Shown: piece by piece, positions 38,660 to 50,968 of the stretch
Numbering within the stretch: position 1 is the first letter of the stretch
Layout of the letters: each line of letters opens with the position of its first letter
Assembly (NCBI GenBank): GCA_964017065.1
Contig: OZ024792.1
Coordinates: 250,501 to 314,500 of the forward strand
Source: Haliclona indistincta
Taxonomy: Eukaryota; Porifera; Demospongiae; Haplosclerida; Chalinidae
Length of the DNA: 64,000 nt
Reading direction: 5' to 3'
Translations under genes and position numbers: made by a program
The notes under the pieces: model-generated
What the model was told of the DNA's origin: nothing
The model's input: the letters and a program-made list of their open reading frames with translations, nothing else
The model's database searches: none

Positions 38660-39090
38660 AGGAAACTCAGTGTCAGGAATTCAATTTGTCTACTAGGGGG
38701 TCTTGGGGCATGCATGCTCCCCAGGAAAATTTTAATTTTAGACCTTTAAAATGGGCATATTTAATGTTGGGAGGGGAAGTTGGAGATTTTGGGGAGAATT
38801 TTCCCCTCCACCCCACTAGATAGAACCCTGAACATAATAATTATCATAGTGATCGCAATTATCATATGTTGTAGGTTCCACACTAAAGGCATATTGAGCC
38901 GCTAAGGTTCGATGAGTCCTTACCTTATTATTTAATGTAATGAGAACCAGTTCTCTATACATGAATGCTTTCAACTAACTCATGGCTGCCAGTGCTTGCA
39001 CAAAATGACAATTGAAACATTAATTATTTTAAGGGTTTTTAAGCATGCATACATCAAACTGCATGTAGCTTGATAACAGTGCATGTGAGT
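38660..39090. other. Intergenic block shared with 56265-56690
   Basis: Between units 7 and 8. The block is near-identical to that between units 17 and 18, including GGGGTCTTGGGGCATGCATG. No gene seen. Confidence 0.7.
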
Positions 39091-39097
39091 TTTATGA

Positions 39098-40695
39098 TCA
39101 AATGTAGTACGGGTCTTCCATCACAGTATCATATATTGTATCAGCATCTTTCTTGATAGAATCTGGCACTGCTGGCCTCCCAGTGGGTGTGGTGTACATA
39201 CTGGTGTAGTCAGTGGTAACAGTGTCCAGTGGTTGGTAGAGTGCTGACTGAGCACCATCACAGCTAGTAGATGAGTAGCACTTTACTGCAGCTGCTGGTG
39301 ATTCTTGCATGCAGCGTGAAGATAAATCACTCATCGGTTGTTGGAATTTGCTTGGAATGGAACAGCTCCTGTAACACAAGCAGTACTAGTGGTTATTTAT
39401 GTTACCTTGTACAGGACTCAATAAATGATGATTCTGAGAATACATAGCCTTCCTTGTTAGTGACAGTATCTGCTCTCAACCTGCATGCATGTAGTGATGT
39501 CAATATTTACAGTGTACAGCAACACTGTCTCACTGTAACTGAGTGTCATAATGTTCTGTTGTGTTGTCACAATCTGTATTTGCTGCACTAACAGTTGTCA
39601 CATGTGTTATAGTACACTAACCTGTTGTACCTCTTGTTGCTGTCTTCCTTCTTCTCTTCACTAGTATCAGTATCACTCCAGAGCAGCAGATCAGTATAGT
39701 GACCAGTATTACACCTCCAGACACTCCTGATACAATATATACTATCACACTAGGGAGGGCAGGTGTAATGGTGGGAGAGTCATCTGGTGTAGGGAGAGCT
39801 ATGGTAATGGTGGGAGAGTCATCTGCTGCTGTAGAGAGGGCAGGTGTAATGGTGGTAGAGTCATCTGGTGTAGGGAGGGCTGTGGTAATGGTGGTAGTAA
39901 AAGGTAGAGCCAGGGTAATAGCAGTAGAGGTAGCGGATAGTTCAGTTGAGATAACTAGTTGTGTACTATGGTAGGTGGTGATGATAGTTGATGCTGCCGT
40001 ACTAACTAGTGTATGTAGTTCAGTGGAGAAGATGATCAGTTTTACAGATTGTGTTGATGTCTGCTGAGCAGCAACAGCAGTCTGGACAGGCATTGGTGCA
40101 TCTAGATCAGCACATGTTGTGTTATCTACAGTTTGTAAAGGACTGCATGGTGCTCCACTGTAGTCTCCAGGAGCCAGTAGTGTGAACACATTGCTCCTCA
40201 TCAGAGGCTGGTCAGGATCAGCAGTTGTGTTGATCACCTGACACCAGTACTTGCCTAGTAGACTAGGACTGTAGGGCTGGTTGAGAAATGCTGTGTTATG
40301 ATATACTGATAGCCAATCCATAAAGCCCAACATTATATTAGGATCACCTAGTCCCAGGTCCTCTACTGCTCCAGCTGTGTTCTCTCTGAACCATCTCACT
40401 TCAAACTCCACATCATTGCTGTTTATCAAATCATCGCTTATTCTTACAACACACTCCAAGGAGATCAATATTACATTGCCCACTGGGTAAGGATTGCATC
40501 CATTTAGTGTAGTGGTTGGTGGCTGCTTACTGTACTCAAAGCTACACTCTGCATGCATTATAGGTACAGCTCATGGAACAGTGTAATACGCTGCTCACGT
40601 GCTACTGCAGCTCGCTGGAAGCAGATCAACACTAGTAGCGTAGCACACACGGCAACAGCAGTCTCTCTAGCCATGGATGCACTCATGATAGTCAT
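39098..40695 (-). CDS. Receptor unit 8: intact type A Ig receptor with long Thr-rich stalk
   Basis: Five exons sum to 470 codons with stop (469 aa): 40599-40695 signal peptide (ATG at 40695, or an in-frame ATG at 40686; hydrophobic CATLLVLICF), 39622-40548 Ig, stalk and TM, 39534-39573, 39406-39480, and 39098-39368. Ig core: CSFEYSKQPPTT, CNPY, LECVVR, RWFRENTAG, GKYWCQV. The stalk has repeated ITTALPTPDDSTTITPALST-type Thr/Pro units and is the longest in the array. The tail has YQPL, six residues, YTSM, then TIYDTV and EDPYYI. Partner unit 18 is frameshifted twice. Confidence 0.85.
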
Positions 40696-40699
40696 AGAC

Positions 40700-41258
40700 T
40701 TCAGAGTTTGAAGACCCCGCGGTATTATTATCAGACCTCACGTGGATTCTGACAGTGGAATACTGTGTGTACTGCACACCGCAATATCCATGACAAAATT
40801 GTCTTCGGATCTAGACTAGTAGAGTAAGAACATTTAGCTAGTGACTATACTGGAAGAGGAAGCTGAATGAAGGAGCAGCAAATCGTACTCGTAGCAGCAG
40901 ATGTCCTCATACCATGCGTACTGCAGTAAACATGGCCAGACGAGATCTTTACACATTTTGTATCTTCCACTCACTGCTCAGATCAGTGTTATAACATGTG
41001 ATCATGCATAAATTTGACACAGTCAAAATAATTATAGTAAAATGTACATGTACAGTATTTTGAAAAAAAACTTTATTAAAAATAATAATTAGTGTTTTAG
41101 TTTTGTAATACTGTTATATTAATGTCACTAAGGTGTAAGTATAAGAAAAGGAAAAGAAAATAAAGAAAATAAGATAAAGGTAAATAGTTAACTAAAACAC
41201 AAACATCAACAAAGTAACACTAAGGTGTAAACTATCACTAATTTATGCATTCATGTTC
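40700..41258. other. Intergenic sequence upstream of unit 8
   Basis: AT-rich with no gene. The stretch around 40935-41035 (GACGAGATCTTTACACATTT, ATAACATGTGATCATGCATA) recurs at 52720-52800 and 58550-58640, always just downstream of the 3' end of the next type A unit. Confidence 0.6.
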
Positions 41259-41791
41259 TCAAATGTAGTACGGCTCCTTGATCACAGCATCATATGTAGT
41301 ATCAGCCTCTCTCTTGATAGGGTCCACTATAGAGTACATCTTGCCCTCCACCTCCACTGAAGGTGGTCCTCTCCTCCCAGTGGGTGTGGTGTAAATACTG
41401 GTGTAGTCAGTGGTAACAGTGTCCAGTGGTTGGTAGAGTGCTGACTGAGCACCATCACAGCTAGTAGAGGAGGAGCAGTTCAGTGGTAACTCCTGCATAC
41501 CGTGAGACCGCAAATCATACTTTGTACTCTTTGACTGCTGCTGGGGTTTGCTTGTAATAGAACAGCTCCTACGATAGGAAAGGTCACAGTAATTATAGCG
41601 ATCAATTTATGATGTCATACGTTATGCAGGATTCTGGTCCTGAGTGTATATGGCTTTCCTTGTTAGTGACAGCAGAATCACCTCTCAATCTGTAGGGATG
41701 CAATATATACTTTCCAAAGATCAATTGAAAGTTGCTTTTATTGCATCAACATTAGTACTATTATACTCACTGTAACTGAGTGTGATCATGA

Positions 41792-42821
41792 TTATATTGT
41801 GTTGCTGTCATGACCTGTACTCCAACAACATGTCTAGTAATGATCACACAATATCTGTTATACACAGACCTGCAGTAGTTAGTGCTGTCTTCCTTCTTCT
41901 CTTCACTAGTATCAGTATCACTCCAGAGCAGCAGATCAGTATAGTGACCAGTAGTACACCTCCAGACACTCCTGATACAACATATACTATCACACTAGTA
42001 ACTGGTGCTGTTGGGAGGGGAGGTGTAATGGTGGTAGAGTCATCTGGTGTAGGGAGAGCTGTGGTAATGGAGGGAGAGTCATCTGGTGCTGTAGGGAGGG
42101 CAGTAGTGATTGTAGAGGGAAATAGCTCAGTTGAGATGAGTAGTTGTGTAGTATGATAGCTGCTGCTCACAGCAAATGCTGTGCTAGCTTGAGTCTGCAG
42201 TTCAGTAGTGGGGAGTAAAGGTGTGGTCGACTGGACAGGGAGATGGTTATCTGGTAGATCAGCACATGTCTGATTATCTACAAATAGTAACTGAGCAGTG
42301 CCAGCACAAAGTGATCCACTGTAGCCACTAGGAGCCAGTAGTGTGAACACATTGCTCCTCATCAGAGGCTGGTCAGGATCAGCAGTTGTGTTGATCACCT
42401 GACACCAGTACTTGCCTAGTAGACTAGGACTGTAGGGCTGGTTGAGAAATGCTGTGTCATGATATCTTGAGAACCAATTGTTGCTGTCCAGCATTTGATC
42501 AGGATCACCTAGTCCCAGGTCCTCTACTGCTCCAGCTGTGTTCTCTCTGAACCATCTCACTTCAAACTCATCAGTTACCATAGCTCTTCTACGTACAAAA
42601 CACTCCATAAAGATCAATACTGTATTACTACCCGTTTGGTACGGATTGCATCCATTCAATGTAGTTGATGGAGGCTGCCTTATATACTCGAAACTGCACG
42701 TTGAGCCTGGAGGAGATTGTTCAGAGTGTCAATAAAATATAATAGAACGCTGCATTTCCGTCATACCTGCTACGCTGCTCAGCAGTGCACACATCGTGAG
42801 GATGACTCCTAGTAGTGCCAT
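41792..42821 (-). CDS. Receptor unit 9: type A receptor with tail removed by a stop
   Basis: Signal peptide 42767-42821 (MALLGVILTMCALLSSVA), Ig/stalk/TM exon 41870-42706 (CSFEYIRQPPSTT, CNPY, MECFVRRR, RWFRENTAG, GKYWCQV; TM as in unit 4). The next exon, entered in phase 1, reads GHDSNTI then TAA at 41792-41794. Protein about 304 aa, ending just after the stop-transfer KRRRK. Downstream tail exons to 41259 are still open and conserved (YQPL, six residues, YTSI). Partner unit 19 keeps the frame. Could be a membrane-bound receptor without signalling tail, or a recent null. Confidence 0.75.
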
Positions 42822-42879
42822 CACTAGCTGCTGCTGTCTCGATACTGCTCGTGTAGTCGTGTTTGCTGAACTGACATTC

Positions 42880-42932
42880 CAATACGGCGACTGCGACGTC
42901 ACCGTTGTCGTTGAGCCGCCCCCGCAAACCAT
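42880..42932 (-). promoter_or_regulatory. Conserved upstream module of receptor unit 9
   Basis: The GC box, GTGACGTCGCAG and CCGTATTGG are present although the signal-peptide exon differs from the MAHRWG type. So the promoter module is shared across signal-peptide classes. Confidence 0.55.
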
Positions 42933-43029
42933 GCGTGATAATTTTCAAGAAGAAATCTCTAATGTAAATACCAAAGCCTCGTCGAACCTTAGCGGCGGCT
43001 CGATAAGCCCTTGGTAATACTTACTGTGT

Positions 43030-43810
43030 GCATAGTGTTATTGTGTATGTGTAGTTGATGCTCTCAGTACTACACTGTACTGGTGCTGGTCTGCTGCAGT
43101 CAGACCCATCATGTCACTGCAGGTATTCCATGATGATGGAGGAAGCTATACTCTTGCTGGTCACCATTACCTGCAGCTAGCTTAGAGTCACCATGATGAC
43201 CCTGCTGCACTGTGCTACTGGTAGTTGCTGTGGGATGGTTGAGGGAGCTGTACTCAGCTGATGGTGTCTGTGCAGTGTTAGTGGTAGGTGCAGTGGTAGC
43301 TAGGTGAGTGTGGTTCAGCTTGCTGTAAGCTGTGTCTGCCACTCTACAGTGGAACCTCTCTAAGGCGGACACCATTGGCACCAACAAAATTGTCCATTAT
43401 AGAGAGGGTGTCCTCTGGTCAGGGGTTTATTATACAATATGTGGATTATATATTTGGAATTCAGTATATAAGTGCATTATAGAGAGGGTGTCCTCTGGAG
43501 AGGGGTGTCCGCTAAGAGGGGTTCCACTGTGTACTGAAACTACTCATAGCTGGTACATGCAGCTATATACACTGACCATCAGCGCTGTTACTGGCTGACT
43601 GCAGCTGGTGTTGCTTGGTCCTAGTCTCTTCTTCACTATCAGTAGCACTATAATGAGTGTTGAGATGAGTAGTAACACTACTAGTAGAGTAAGCACACTT
43701 GATACAGTCACTGATACTACTGTCACTGATGATGATGATAGTGTAACATTATTATCAATAGGTGCTGGTCTGTGGGTAGCTGCAGTATCAGAAGCGGGGA
43801 AATGTGGTTG
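43030..43810 (-). pseudogene. Receptor unit 10: type B relic
   Basis: Tail fragment 43109-43345 (TAYSKL, AEYSSL, QEYSFL, then a shortened C terminus) and a TM exon 43575-43810 with a PASDTAATHRPAPI stalk like unit 5. A base-count change near the TM/cytoplasmic border (KKRLGPSNTSC instead of KKRR...) alters the frame. The exons normally between them are missing, and a pogo-like element lies at the join. No Ig or signal peptide. Confidence 0.65.
43352..43531. mobile_element. Pogo/Tigger-like MITE, about 180 bp
   Basis: Ends CAGTGGAACCTCTC and AGGGGTTCCACTG are inverted repeats of the pogo/Tigger type, and the interior repeats ATTATAGAGAGGGTGTCCTC. TA precedes the left end; the right flank reads TG where paralogues have TA. 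It separates two parts of unit 10 that are normally about 1 kb apart. Confidence 0.75.
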
Positions 43811-43913
43811 GTAAGGGAGAGATCTTTGCATGTGCAATAGTCACTAAGATGTGCGAGTTCTTAGTGTATACACATCAGTTAGTGGAAGCAATGATGATGG
43901 TAAGGTATTTGTG

Positions 43914-44250
43914 TGACTAGTTGAGAGACCACCTATGGGGTGCCGTTTGTACCAAAATGTCATGATTTAGCTGATTTATAAATCCACACCCGATTTATAT
44001 TAATCGGGTGTTATAGTACAATATAATATTAAAATTTGTAAATCTATTTATAAATTTATTAATCTATTTATAAATTTATAAATCTATCTAGTAATACTCT
44101 ATCACCTGGCGAGTATAGTGAGCTGTTGCTGTTATTGTCAACATAATTAATTAATTATAAATTTACACAGTCACTACACTTTACTACACTACATAATCCC
44201 AAAAAGTATGATGTGTACAAGGTGGTGTAAATGTGTTATTAGAAATTTGA
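43914..44250. other. AT-rich intergenic block, copy of 27780-28110
   Basis: Same sequence and hairpin as the block beside unit 5. It sits between units 10 and 11. No gene seen. Confidence 0.6.
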
Positions 44251-44261
44251 TAAAATTGTTC

Positions 44262-45673
44262 TCAAATGTAGTACGGCTCCTTGATCACAGCATCATATGT
44301 AGTATCAGTCTCTCTCTTGATAGGGTCCACTATAGAGTACATCTTGCCCTCCACCTCCACTGAAGGTGGTCCTCTCCTCCCAGTGGGTGTGGTGTACACA
44401 CTGGTGTAGTCAGTGGTAACAGTGTCCAGTGGTTGGTAGAGTGCTGACTGAGCACCATCACAGCTAGTAGAGGAGGAGCAGTTCAGTGGTAACTCCTGCA
44501 TACCGTGAGACCGCATATTGTTATTGATATTCTTTGACTGCTGCTGGGGTTTGCTTGTAATAGAACAGCTCCTACAATAGGAAAGGTCACAGAGATTATA
44601 GTGATCAATTTATGATGTCATACACATGTGATTCTGCTTCCGAGTGTATATGGCTTTCCTTTTTAGTAACAGCAGAATCAACTCTCAATCTGTAGGGATG
44701 CAATATAAACTTTCACTCAAGGATCAAGTTGATATTTCCATCACTATATTACTTACTGTAACTGAGTACACTGATCATGATGATCTACTGTATTGCTGTC
44801 ATAACCTGCAGTACTTGCACTAGTAACATAGCCATTAGCTATTACTCACTGACCTGCAGTAGCTAGTGCTGTCTTCCTTCTTCTCTTTACTAGTATCAGT
44901 ATCACTCCAGAGCAGCAGATCAGTATAGTGACCAGTAGTACACCTCCAGACACTCCTGATACAACATATACTATCACACTAGTAGCTGGTGCTGTAGGGA
45001 TGCCAGGTGTGATGGTGGTAACAATGGTAGATTCAGCTGGTATGGGAAAGATGGAGTATGTAGTAGTGTGACAGCTGCTCATAGTTAGTGTCTGTTTATA
45101 TGTCATGAGTACTGGAGATGTTATCAGTTGTGGGTTGTCCAGCTCATCTGCACACATCTCATTGATTTCTTGTTGTACTTGTTGGGGTGCTTGACATGTT
45201 GTTTCATTGTAGTTCACAGGAGCCAGTAGTGTGAACACATTGCTCCTCATCAGAGGCTGGTCAGGATCAGCAGTTGTGTTGATCACCTGACACCAGTACT
45301 TGCCTAGTAGACTAGGACTGTAGGGCTGGTTGAAAAATGCTGTGTCTTGATATCTTGATGTCTGATCTCGACCCTGTAGAAATATATCACCTAGTCCCAG
45401 GTCCTCTACTGCTCCAGTTGTGTTCTCTCTGAACCATCTGATCATGAATGTAGTACTAATATCTTCCATTCTTCTTACAGTGCACTCCAGGACTATTACT
45501 ATACGATCATTGTTATCGTAAGGATTGCAGTCACTCAGTGTAGTTGATGGAGGCTGTCTTCTATATTCAAAGCTGCATTTTTCCTCGTCAGTCGGCATAG
45601 CTGTACTGTGTCTTGCTAGCAGCACTAGTATCAGTAGTACACACACGATAGCTCTTCCCCAGCGATGCGCCAT
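44262..45673 (-). CDS. Receptor unit 11: intact type A receptor without the signal-peptide intron
   Basis: Four exons sum to 415 codons with stop (414 aa): 44854-45673, 44757-44805, 44624-44689, 44262-44571. Unlike its relatives, the signal peptide (MAHRWGRAIVCVLLILVLLA) and Ig domain are in one exon, joined through HSTAMPTDEEKCSFEY. Ig core: CNPY, LECTVRR, RWFRENTTG, GKYWCQV. TM is of the common type A (VSGVSGGVLLVTILI, ICCSGVILILVKRRRK). The tail has YQPL, six residues, YTSV, MYSIV and KEPYYI. Partner unit 1 has a very similar Ig domain but a different TM and tail. Confidence 0.85.
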
Positions 45674-45689
45674 GGTTGCTCTACTAGTC

Positions 45690-45735
45690 CACACTGTACA
45701 GCTAGCTAATACGGCGACTGCGACGTCACCGTAAC
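45690..45735 (-). promoter_or_regulatory. Partial upstream module of receptor unit 11
   Basis: The CRE-like GGTGACGTCGCAG and CCGTATT are retained, but the GC box of the other units is missing. It lies between the ATG and the end of unit 12. Confidence 0.45.
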
Positions 45736-46219
45736 CATGAGTTTTTATTTTCTAGTAAGATGTAATACATACTGTGTGCATAGTGTTATTGTGTATGTGT
45801 AGTTCATGCTCTCAGTACTACACTGTACTGGTGCTGGTCTGCTGCAGTCAGACCCATCATGTCACTAGCAGATACTCCATGATGATGGAGGGAGCTGTAC
45901 TCTTGCTGGTCACCATTACCTGCAGCTAGCTTAGAGTCACCATGATGACCCTGCTGCACTGTGCTACTGGTAGTTGCTGTGGAATGGTTGAGGGAGCTGT
46001 ACTCAGCTGATGGTGTCTGTGCAGTGGTAGCTAGCTGAGTGTGGTTCAGCTTGCTGTAAGCTGTGTCTCCTCCTCTAGTGACCGTAGCATTCTCTAGGTG
46101 AAGGTACTTACTGGTTGTTACTGACCCCAGCATATGATGGGTCATCAAGTACAGCAGCAGCACCTGATGTGACCTCTCCTACTAGACGGTAATCACTATA
46201 GTGTGTGTGAGTCCTTATA

Positions 46220-46917
46220 ATGTTTGTTTTTTTTTTTTTTTTTTTTTAATTTAAGCAAATTGCATGGACACACAATAGCAATGCATGCTAATACAAGGTG
46301 TGTAGCCAAATGAATAAACAAATTAATTAAGTACATAGTGATAATAAAATAATGTAGAATAGCATGAGTCTGCAGGTACATGAGAGAAGAGGTCAGTAGC
46401 CACAAGGATAGGTGAATGGCTAGAAGAGGTCAGCCACGAATATAATAATAGTAGAAAGCTAGGTAGAGTCAAAAATAGTTAGGTGAACAGTTATAGTTAG
46501 GTGAACAGAGAAAGAGGTCAGCAAACAAGAGAACAGTAGGTTGAGCAAGAGGTCAACAAGTACAGGCTTAATAGAGTTAGAAAGCGATGAGGGCAGGAAC
46601 TTTATTTCAATGAAGAGAAAGAATTAGAATAATAGATAGAAGAAGAGACAAAAATAGAGAGGCGTGAGAGAATGCTCGAGTAGAAGTGAGAGGGTTGGAT
46701 AGAGGAGCAGGAGGAGTAGGAAGAAGAAAAGGAGGGCGTCTTATGTGTGGCTTCCGAGGCAACGAATTAGACTCAGATTGACACGGTGATACATGTTGCG
46801 GCGACTTAGAAGGACAAGAGAGAGGGGGAGTAGAGTGCTGGCTTTGAGGCGAGCCCTGACAGCTAGGAGACCGACTGTGAGCAAAACTGGGCACGGGTGA
46901 CCTGGAGGAGGCTCCAT
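46220..46917 (-). mobile_element. Retroposon fragment with poly(A) tail
   Basis: A ~700 bp insertion in unit 12. At its low-coordinate end is a 23-nt T run (46227-46249), that is a poly(A) tail on the minus strand. ATGTT occurs on both sides, and the paralogous positions at about 27310 and 37550 lack it. A Ser/Pro-rich minus-strand frame (46607-46917) covers its 5' part. Probably a 5'-truncated LINE or SINE-like copy. Confidence 0.7.
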
Positions 46918-47154
46918 GTTGAATATATGTTGTCCATTCCACTGCTCACAGTATTGTTGCTATTCCTCTCTATATGGTTATACTGGAACTAATCACAGTA
47001 CAGTACATGCAGCTATATACACTGACCATCAGCGCTGTTACTGGCTGACTGCAGCTGGTGTTGCTTGATCCTTCTCTTCTTCACTATCAGTAGCACTATA
47101 ATGAGTGTTGAGATGAGTAGTAACACTATATACTAGTAGAGTGAGCACACTTGA

Positions 47155-47560
47155 TACAGTCACTGATACTACAGTCACTGATACTACTGTCACTGATACT
47201 ACTGTCACTGATACTACTGTCACTGATACTACTGTCACTGATACTAATGTCACTGATACTACTGACACTGATACTACTGCCACTGATACTAATGTCACTG
47301 ATACTAATGTCACTGATACTACTGTCACTGATACTACTGTCACTGATACTACTGTCACTGATACTACTGACACTGATACTACTGCCACTGATACTAATGT
47401 CACTGATACTAATGCCACTGATACTACTGCCACTGATACTACTGTCACTGATACTACTGTCACTGATACTAATGTCACTGATACTAATGTCACTGATACT
47501 ACTGCCACTGATACTACTGTCACTGATACTACTGTCACTGATACTACTGTCACTGATGAT
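47155..47560. repeat. 15-bp repeat in unit 12, about 27 copies
   Basis: Same unit as 19690-21735 (ACTGATACTACTGTC and variants, including ACTGACAC types). It is an intermediate expansion state in the homologous exon. Confidence 0.9.
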
Positions 47561-48241
47561 GATGTAGTGACAATGTTAGTAGATGATGTGTCAGAAGCTA
47601 TGACTGTAAATGATACCAGTGAGTTCTTGGTGTAACCAGCTGAATCAAAATTAATACCAGATTTAATTTGTTTACATGCATGCATAGTATAACCTGCTAT
47701 AGTTGAGGTAAAACTTGCACTAGGAGATGAAGGAGATAGATCAGCACATGCTGTTTTTCTACTTGTTGCACCAAAGTGCACACTGATTCACTTTTATAGT
47801 TCTCAGGAGCCAGAAGTGTGAACACATTGCTCCGCTGGTCAGGATCAGCAGTTGTGTTGATCACCTGACACCAGTACTTGCCTAGTAGACTAGGACTGTA
47901 GGGCTGATTGAGAAATGCTGTGTTATGATATCTTGAAGAAAGATCCGTAGTGCTCAGTACATACTCATCACCTACATGTAGTCCCAGGTTCTCTATTGCT
48001 CCAGTTGTATTCTCTCTGAACCACTTAATTATAGACTGGTCTGATTGAAGATCATCTCATGTTCTCACTACACATGTATTGTAGTAGAAGGAGGCTGTAC
48101 TATATATTTAAAGCAGCACTGCTGACCTATTCACACAGTATATTTATGGCAACATTACAAAAAGGAAATTTCAGTGTCAGGAATCCAATCCAATAAAACA
48201 ATTTTTTTAGCTGTATCGTCCTATAACTACAAGCGGTAGTA

Positions 48242-49691
48242 TCAGATGTAGTACGGCTCCTTGATCACAGCATCATATGTAGTATCAGTCTCTCTCGTGA
48301 TAGGGTTCACTATAGAGTACATATTGCCCTCCACCTCCACTGAAGGTGGTCCTCTCCTCCCAGTGGGTGTGGTGTACACACTGGTGTAGTCAGTGGTAAC
48401 AGTGTCCAGTGGTTGGTAGAGTGCTGACTGAGCACCATCACAGCTAGTAGAGGAGCAGTTTAATGTAGCTGCTGGTAACTCCTGCATGTACATGGTGAGA
48501 GTATTATCATACAAAAAATGTGGAGCACCTCATTCTTGCTGCATGGATTGGAAAAATTCCTATAACAGATCATTAGTATATAGTAGGTCAGTGATATCAT
48601 TCAGTGTTACCTTGTGCAGGACTCAGTGGATGGTTGAGAGTAGATGATATGAGCTTCATTGTTAGTGACAGATCTACAGTGATCATGATAGACTAGTCTT
48701 TGGTGTGCATGAGTAAGGTTTCATTCATCACACAAATGATGCTAATTAGAGCTATTGTACTTACTGTAATTGAGTGTCTTCATTTGCATTGTTTTCATCA
48801 CCAGCTGCAGTATACTAAGAATAATAATTATAAAGTGATTTGCACATTATCCTATCATGCAACCACTAACTTGTCTTCTCCTCATCTTCACAATAGCTAC
48901 TATCAGTATCACAATGAACACTTGTTGTGTAGCTGCCGTCACTAGTAGTACAGCTCCAAACACTCCTACACAGACTGTCACATCAGGAGCTGTGATAGAA
49001 GGACATTCAGAGGAGCTAATGGTAGATGGAGTTAGTTCAATTTGTGATGACTGCTTAGTAGGGTCAACTGAAGATGTAGCTTGCAAGACATGGTTGTCTG
49101 ATAGATGAGCACATGTTATATTATTTGTTGATTGTATTTCAGGACAGGATGATCCATTATAGTTCCCAGGAGCCAGTAGTGTGAACGCATTGCTCCTCAT
49201 CAGAGGCTGGTCAGGATCAGCAGTTGTGTTGATCACCTGACACCAGTACTTGCCTAGTAGACTAGGACTGTAGGGCTGATTGAGAAATTTTGTATCTTGA
49301 TATCTTGATGTCAAATCTGCACTTTGGCGGAAGATAGGATCGCCATAACCAAGGGTCTCTACAACTCCAGCTGTATTTTCTCTAAACCATCTAATCTCAA
49401 TAGACTGTTCTCGGCGTCTCCATAAGTTCTCCTCGCCGCAGCACATTCTACAATCCTCACTGGACTGTTCCCACACAACACATTCTAAAAGTATACCAAT
49501 CCTTTCATTTTGATCATAAGGATTACAGCCTGCTGGCACTGTAGTAGAGGGAGGTTGTGCTCTATATTCAATGCTGCACTGTTGACCTGTTAGTAGTAGT
49601 TTATAAACAGTAACTGAGTACTAGTATCAGACTCACCTGAGCAACACACAGCAATGACACTGACCACTAGTAACCAATAATGCAGCACCAT
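48242..49691 (-). CDS. Receptor unit 13: intact type A receptor, distinct Cys-rich Ig insert
   Basis: Five exons sum to 387 codons with stop (386 aa): 49637-49691 (MVLHYWLLVVSVIAVCCS), 48871-49586, 48765-48804, 48611-48673, 48242-48528. The Ig exon carries an extra Cys-rich loop (SSEDCRMCCGEENLWRRR) before RWFRENTAG, then GKYWCQV. Stalk short. TM about GVFGAVLLVTAATQQVFIVI then LIVAIVKMRRRQ. The middle tail exons are read in a different frame from other type A units (first phase 0, then phase 1), rejoining the common tail at GAPHFLYDN. The last acceptor (GAATGAG) is weak. The tail has YQPL, six residues, YTSV, MYSIV and KEPYYI. Confidence 0.75.
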
Positions 49692-49736
49692 GATGTGAGC
49701 CTGGAGTTATGTTGCTGCATGTCTAGTCACTTTCCT

Positions 49737-50346
49737 TTTCCTACCATTAAAACATGATAAAAACAAGTAGAAAGAACATTTTGTGTATTGACAACTTCCT
49801 TTTGCTATGCATCTGCTATCAGCTAGCTATAGCTTCATGTTCAATAAACAAATTATTTGTTCAATAGCGTATGTCCTTCTCTATGTAGCTGTATGCCGCA
49901 TTTCGGCTGTATGCAGTCCAGCCGCAATGCAGATGCATTGCATGGAAACTGTATCGCAGTGAACATGTAATATCCTAGTGCATAATAGACAGGGGCTGTG
50001 TTTCAAGCTACTACTGCAGATTGAGTATCTTACCAATGAGTACATCACAACAAACTACATCTATCTAGGAATACTCCATCACCTGACAAGTATGTTCTAG
50101 TGAGCTGTTGTTGTTATTGTCAACATAATCTATATAATCATGAAATTAAGTTTTAATTACACTTTACTACATGTACTCTACATAATTCCATAAAGTATGA
50201 TATGTACGATGTGATGTAAATGTACTACATGTACTCTACATAATTCCATAAAGTATGATATGTACGAAGTGATGTAAATGTATTTACTTGAATTTGATAA
50301 GTTAAACTGTATTCTCAAATGTATAGTCTGTGAAATTATTGTCACG
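49737..50346. other. Intergenic block, single-arm version of the 24-kb palindrome
   Basis: Carries the sequence of one palindrome arm (49737-50035), then the un-inverted spacer, then two copies of the 57-bp repeat (50160-50285). No gene seen. Confidence 0.75.
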
Positions 50347-50968
50347 TCATATGTAGTATGGTTCTTTAGTCACAGTAGTGTCATATGTAGTATCAGTCTC
50401 TCTCTTGATAGGGTCCACTATAGAGTACATCTTGCCCTCCACCTCCACTGAAGGTGGTCCTCTCCTCCCAGTGGGTGTGGTGTACACACTGGTGTAGTCA
50501 GTGGTAACAGTGCCCAGTGGTTGGTAGAGTGCTGACTGAGCACCATCACAGCTAGTAGAGGAGGAGCAGTTCAGTGGTAACTCCTGCATACCGTGAGACC
50601 GCATATTGTTATTCACATTCATTGACTGCTGCTGGGGTTTGCTTGTAATAGAACAGCTCCTACAATAGGAAAGGTCACAGTAATTGTAGCGATCAGTTTA
50701 TTTATGATGTCATACGTTATGTGTGATTCTGGTTCTGAGTGTGTATGGCTTTCCTTGTTAGTGACAGCAGAATCACCTCTCAATCTGTAGGGATGCAATA
50801 TATACTTTCACTCAAGGATGCAAGTTGATATTTCCATCATAGAACATCACTATATTACTTACTGTAACTGAGTACACTGTTCATGATGATCTACTGTCTT
50901 GCTATCATAACCTGCAGTACTTGCACTAGTAACACAGCCATTAGTTGTTATACACAGACCTGCAGTAG

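Larger units (their letters stand above)
45804..48126 (-). pseudogene. Receptor unit 12: degraded type B receptor
   Basis: Ig exon remnant about 47770-48126 (9-nt loss in the conserved core; first-cysteine region missing), TM exon about 47035-47640 with ~27 VTVVS-type repeats and a TATA insertion that changes frame inside the TM (VLTLLVYSVTTH), and tail 45804-46150 with TAYSKL, AEYSSL, QEYSSL and QYSVV. Extra bases at CAGTAAGTACC disrupt the tail start. No signal-peptide exon, as in partner unit 2. Confidence 0.7.

Noticed and set aside
38700..38900. Possible small plus-strand gene with a hydrophobic stretch (also near 56410-56490)
   Set aside because: The frame is short, differs between the two near-identical copies, and has no splice or start support. 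Likely the intergenic part of the duplicated block.
46607..46942. Ser/Pro-rich minus-strand gene
   Set aside because: It runs from inside the poly(A)-tailed insertion into receptor intron sequence; composition suggests a retroposon fragment rather than a host gene.
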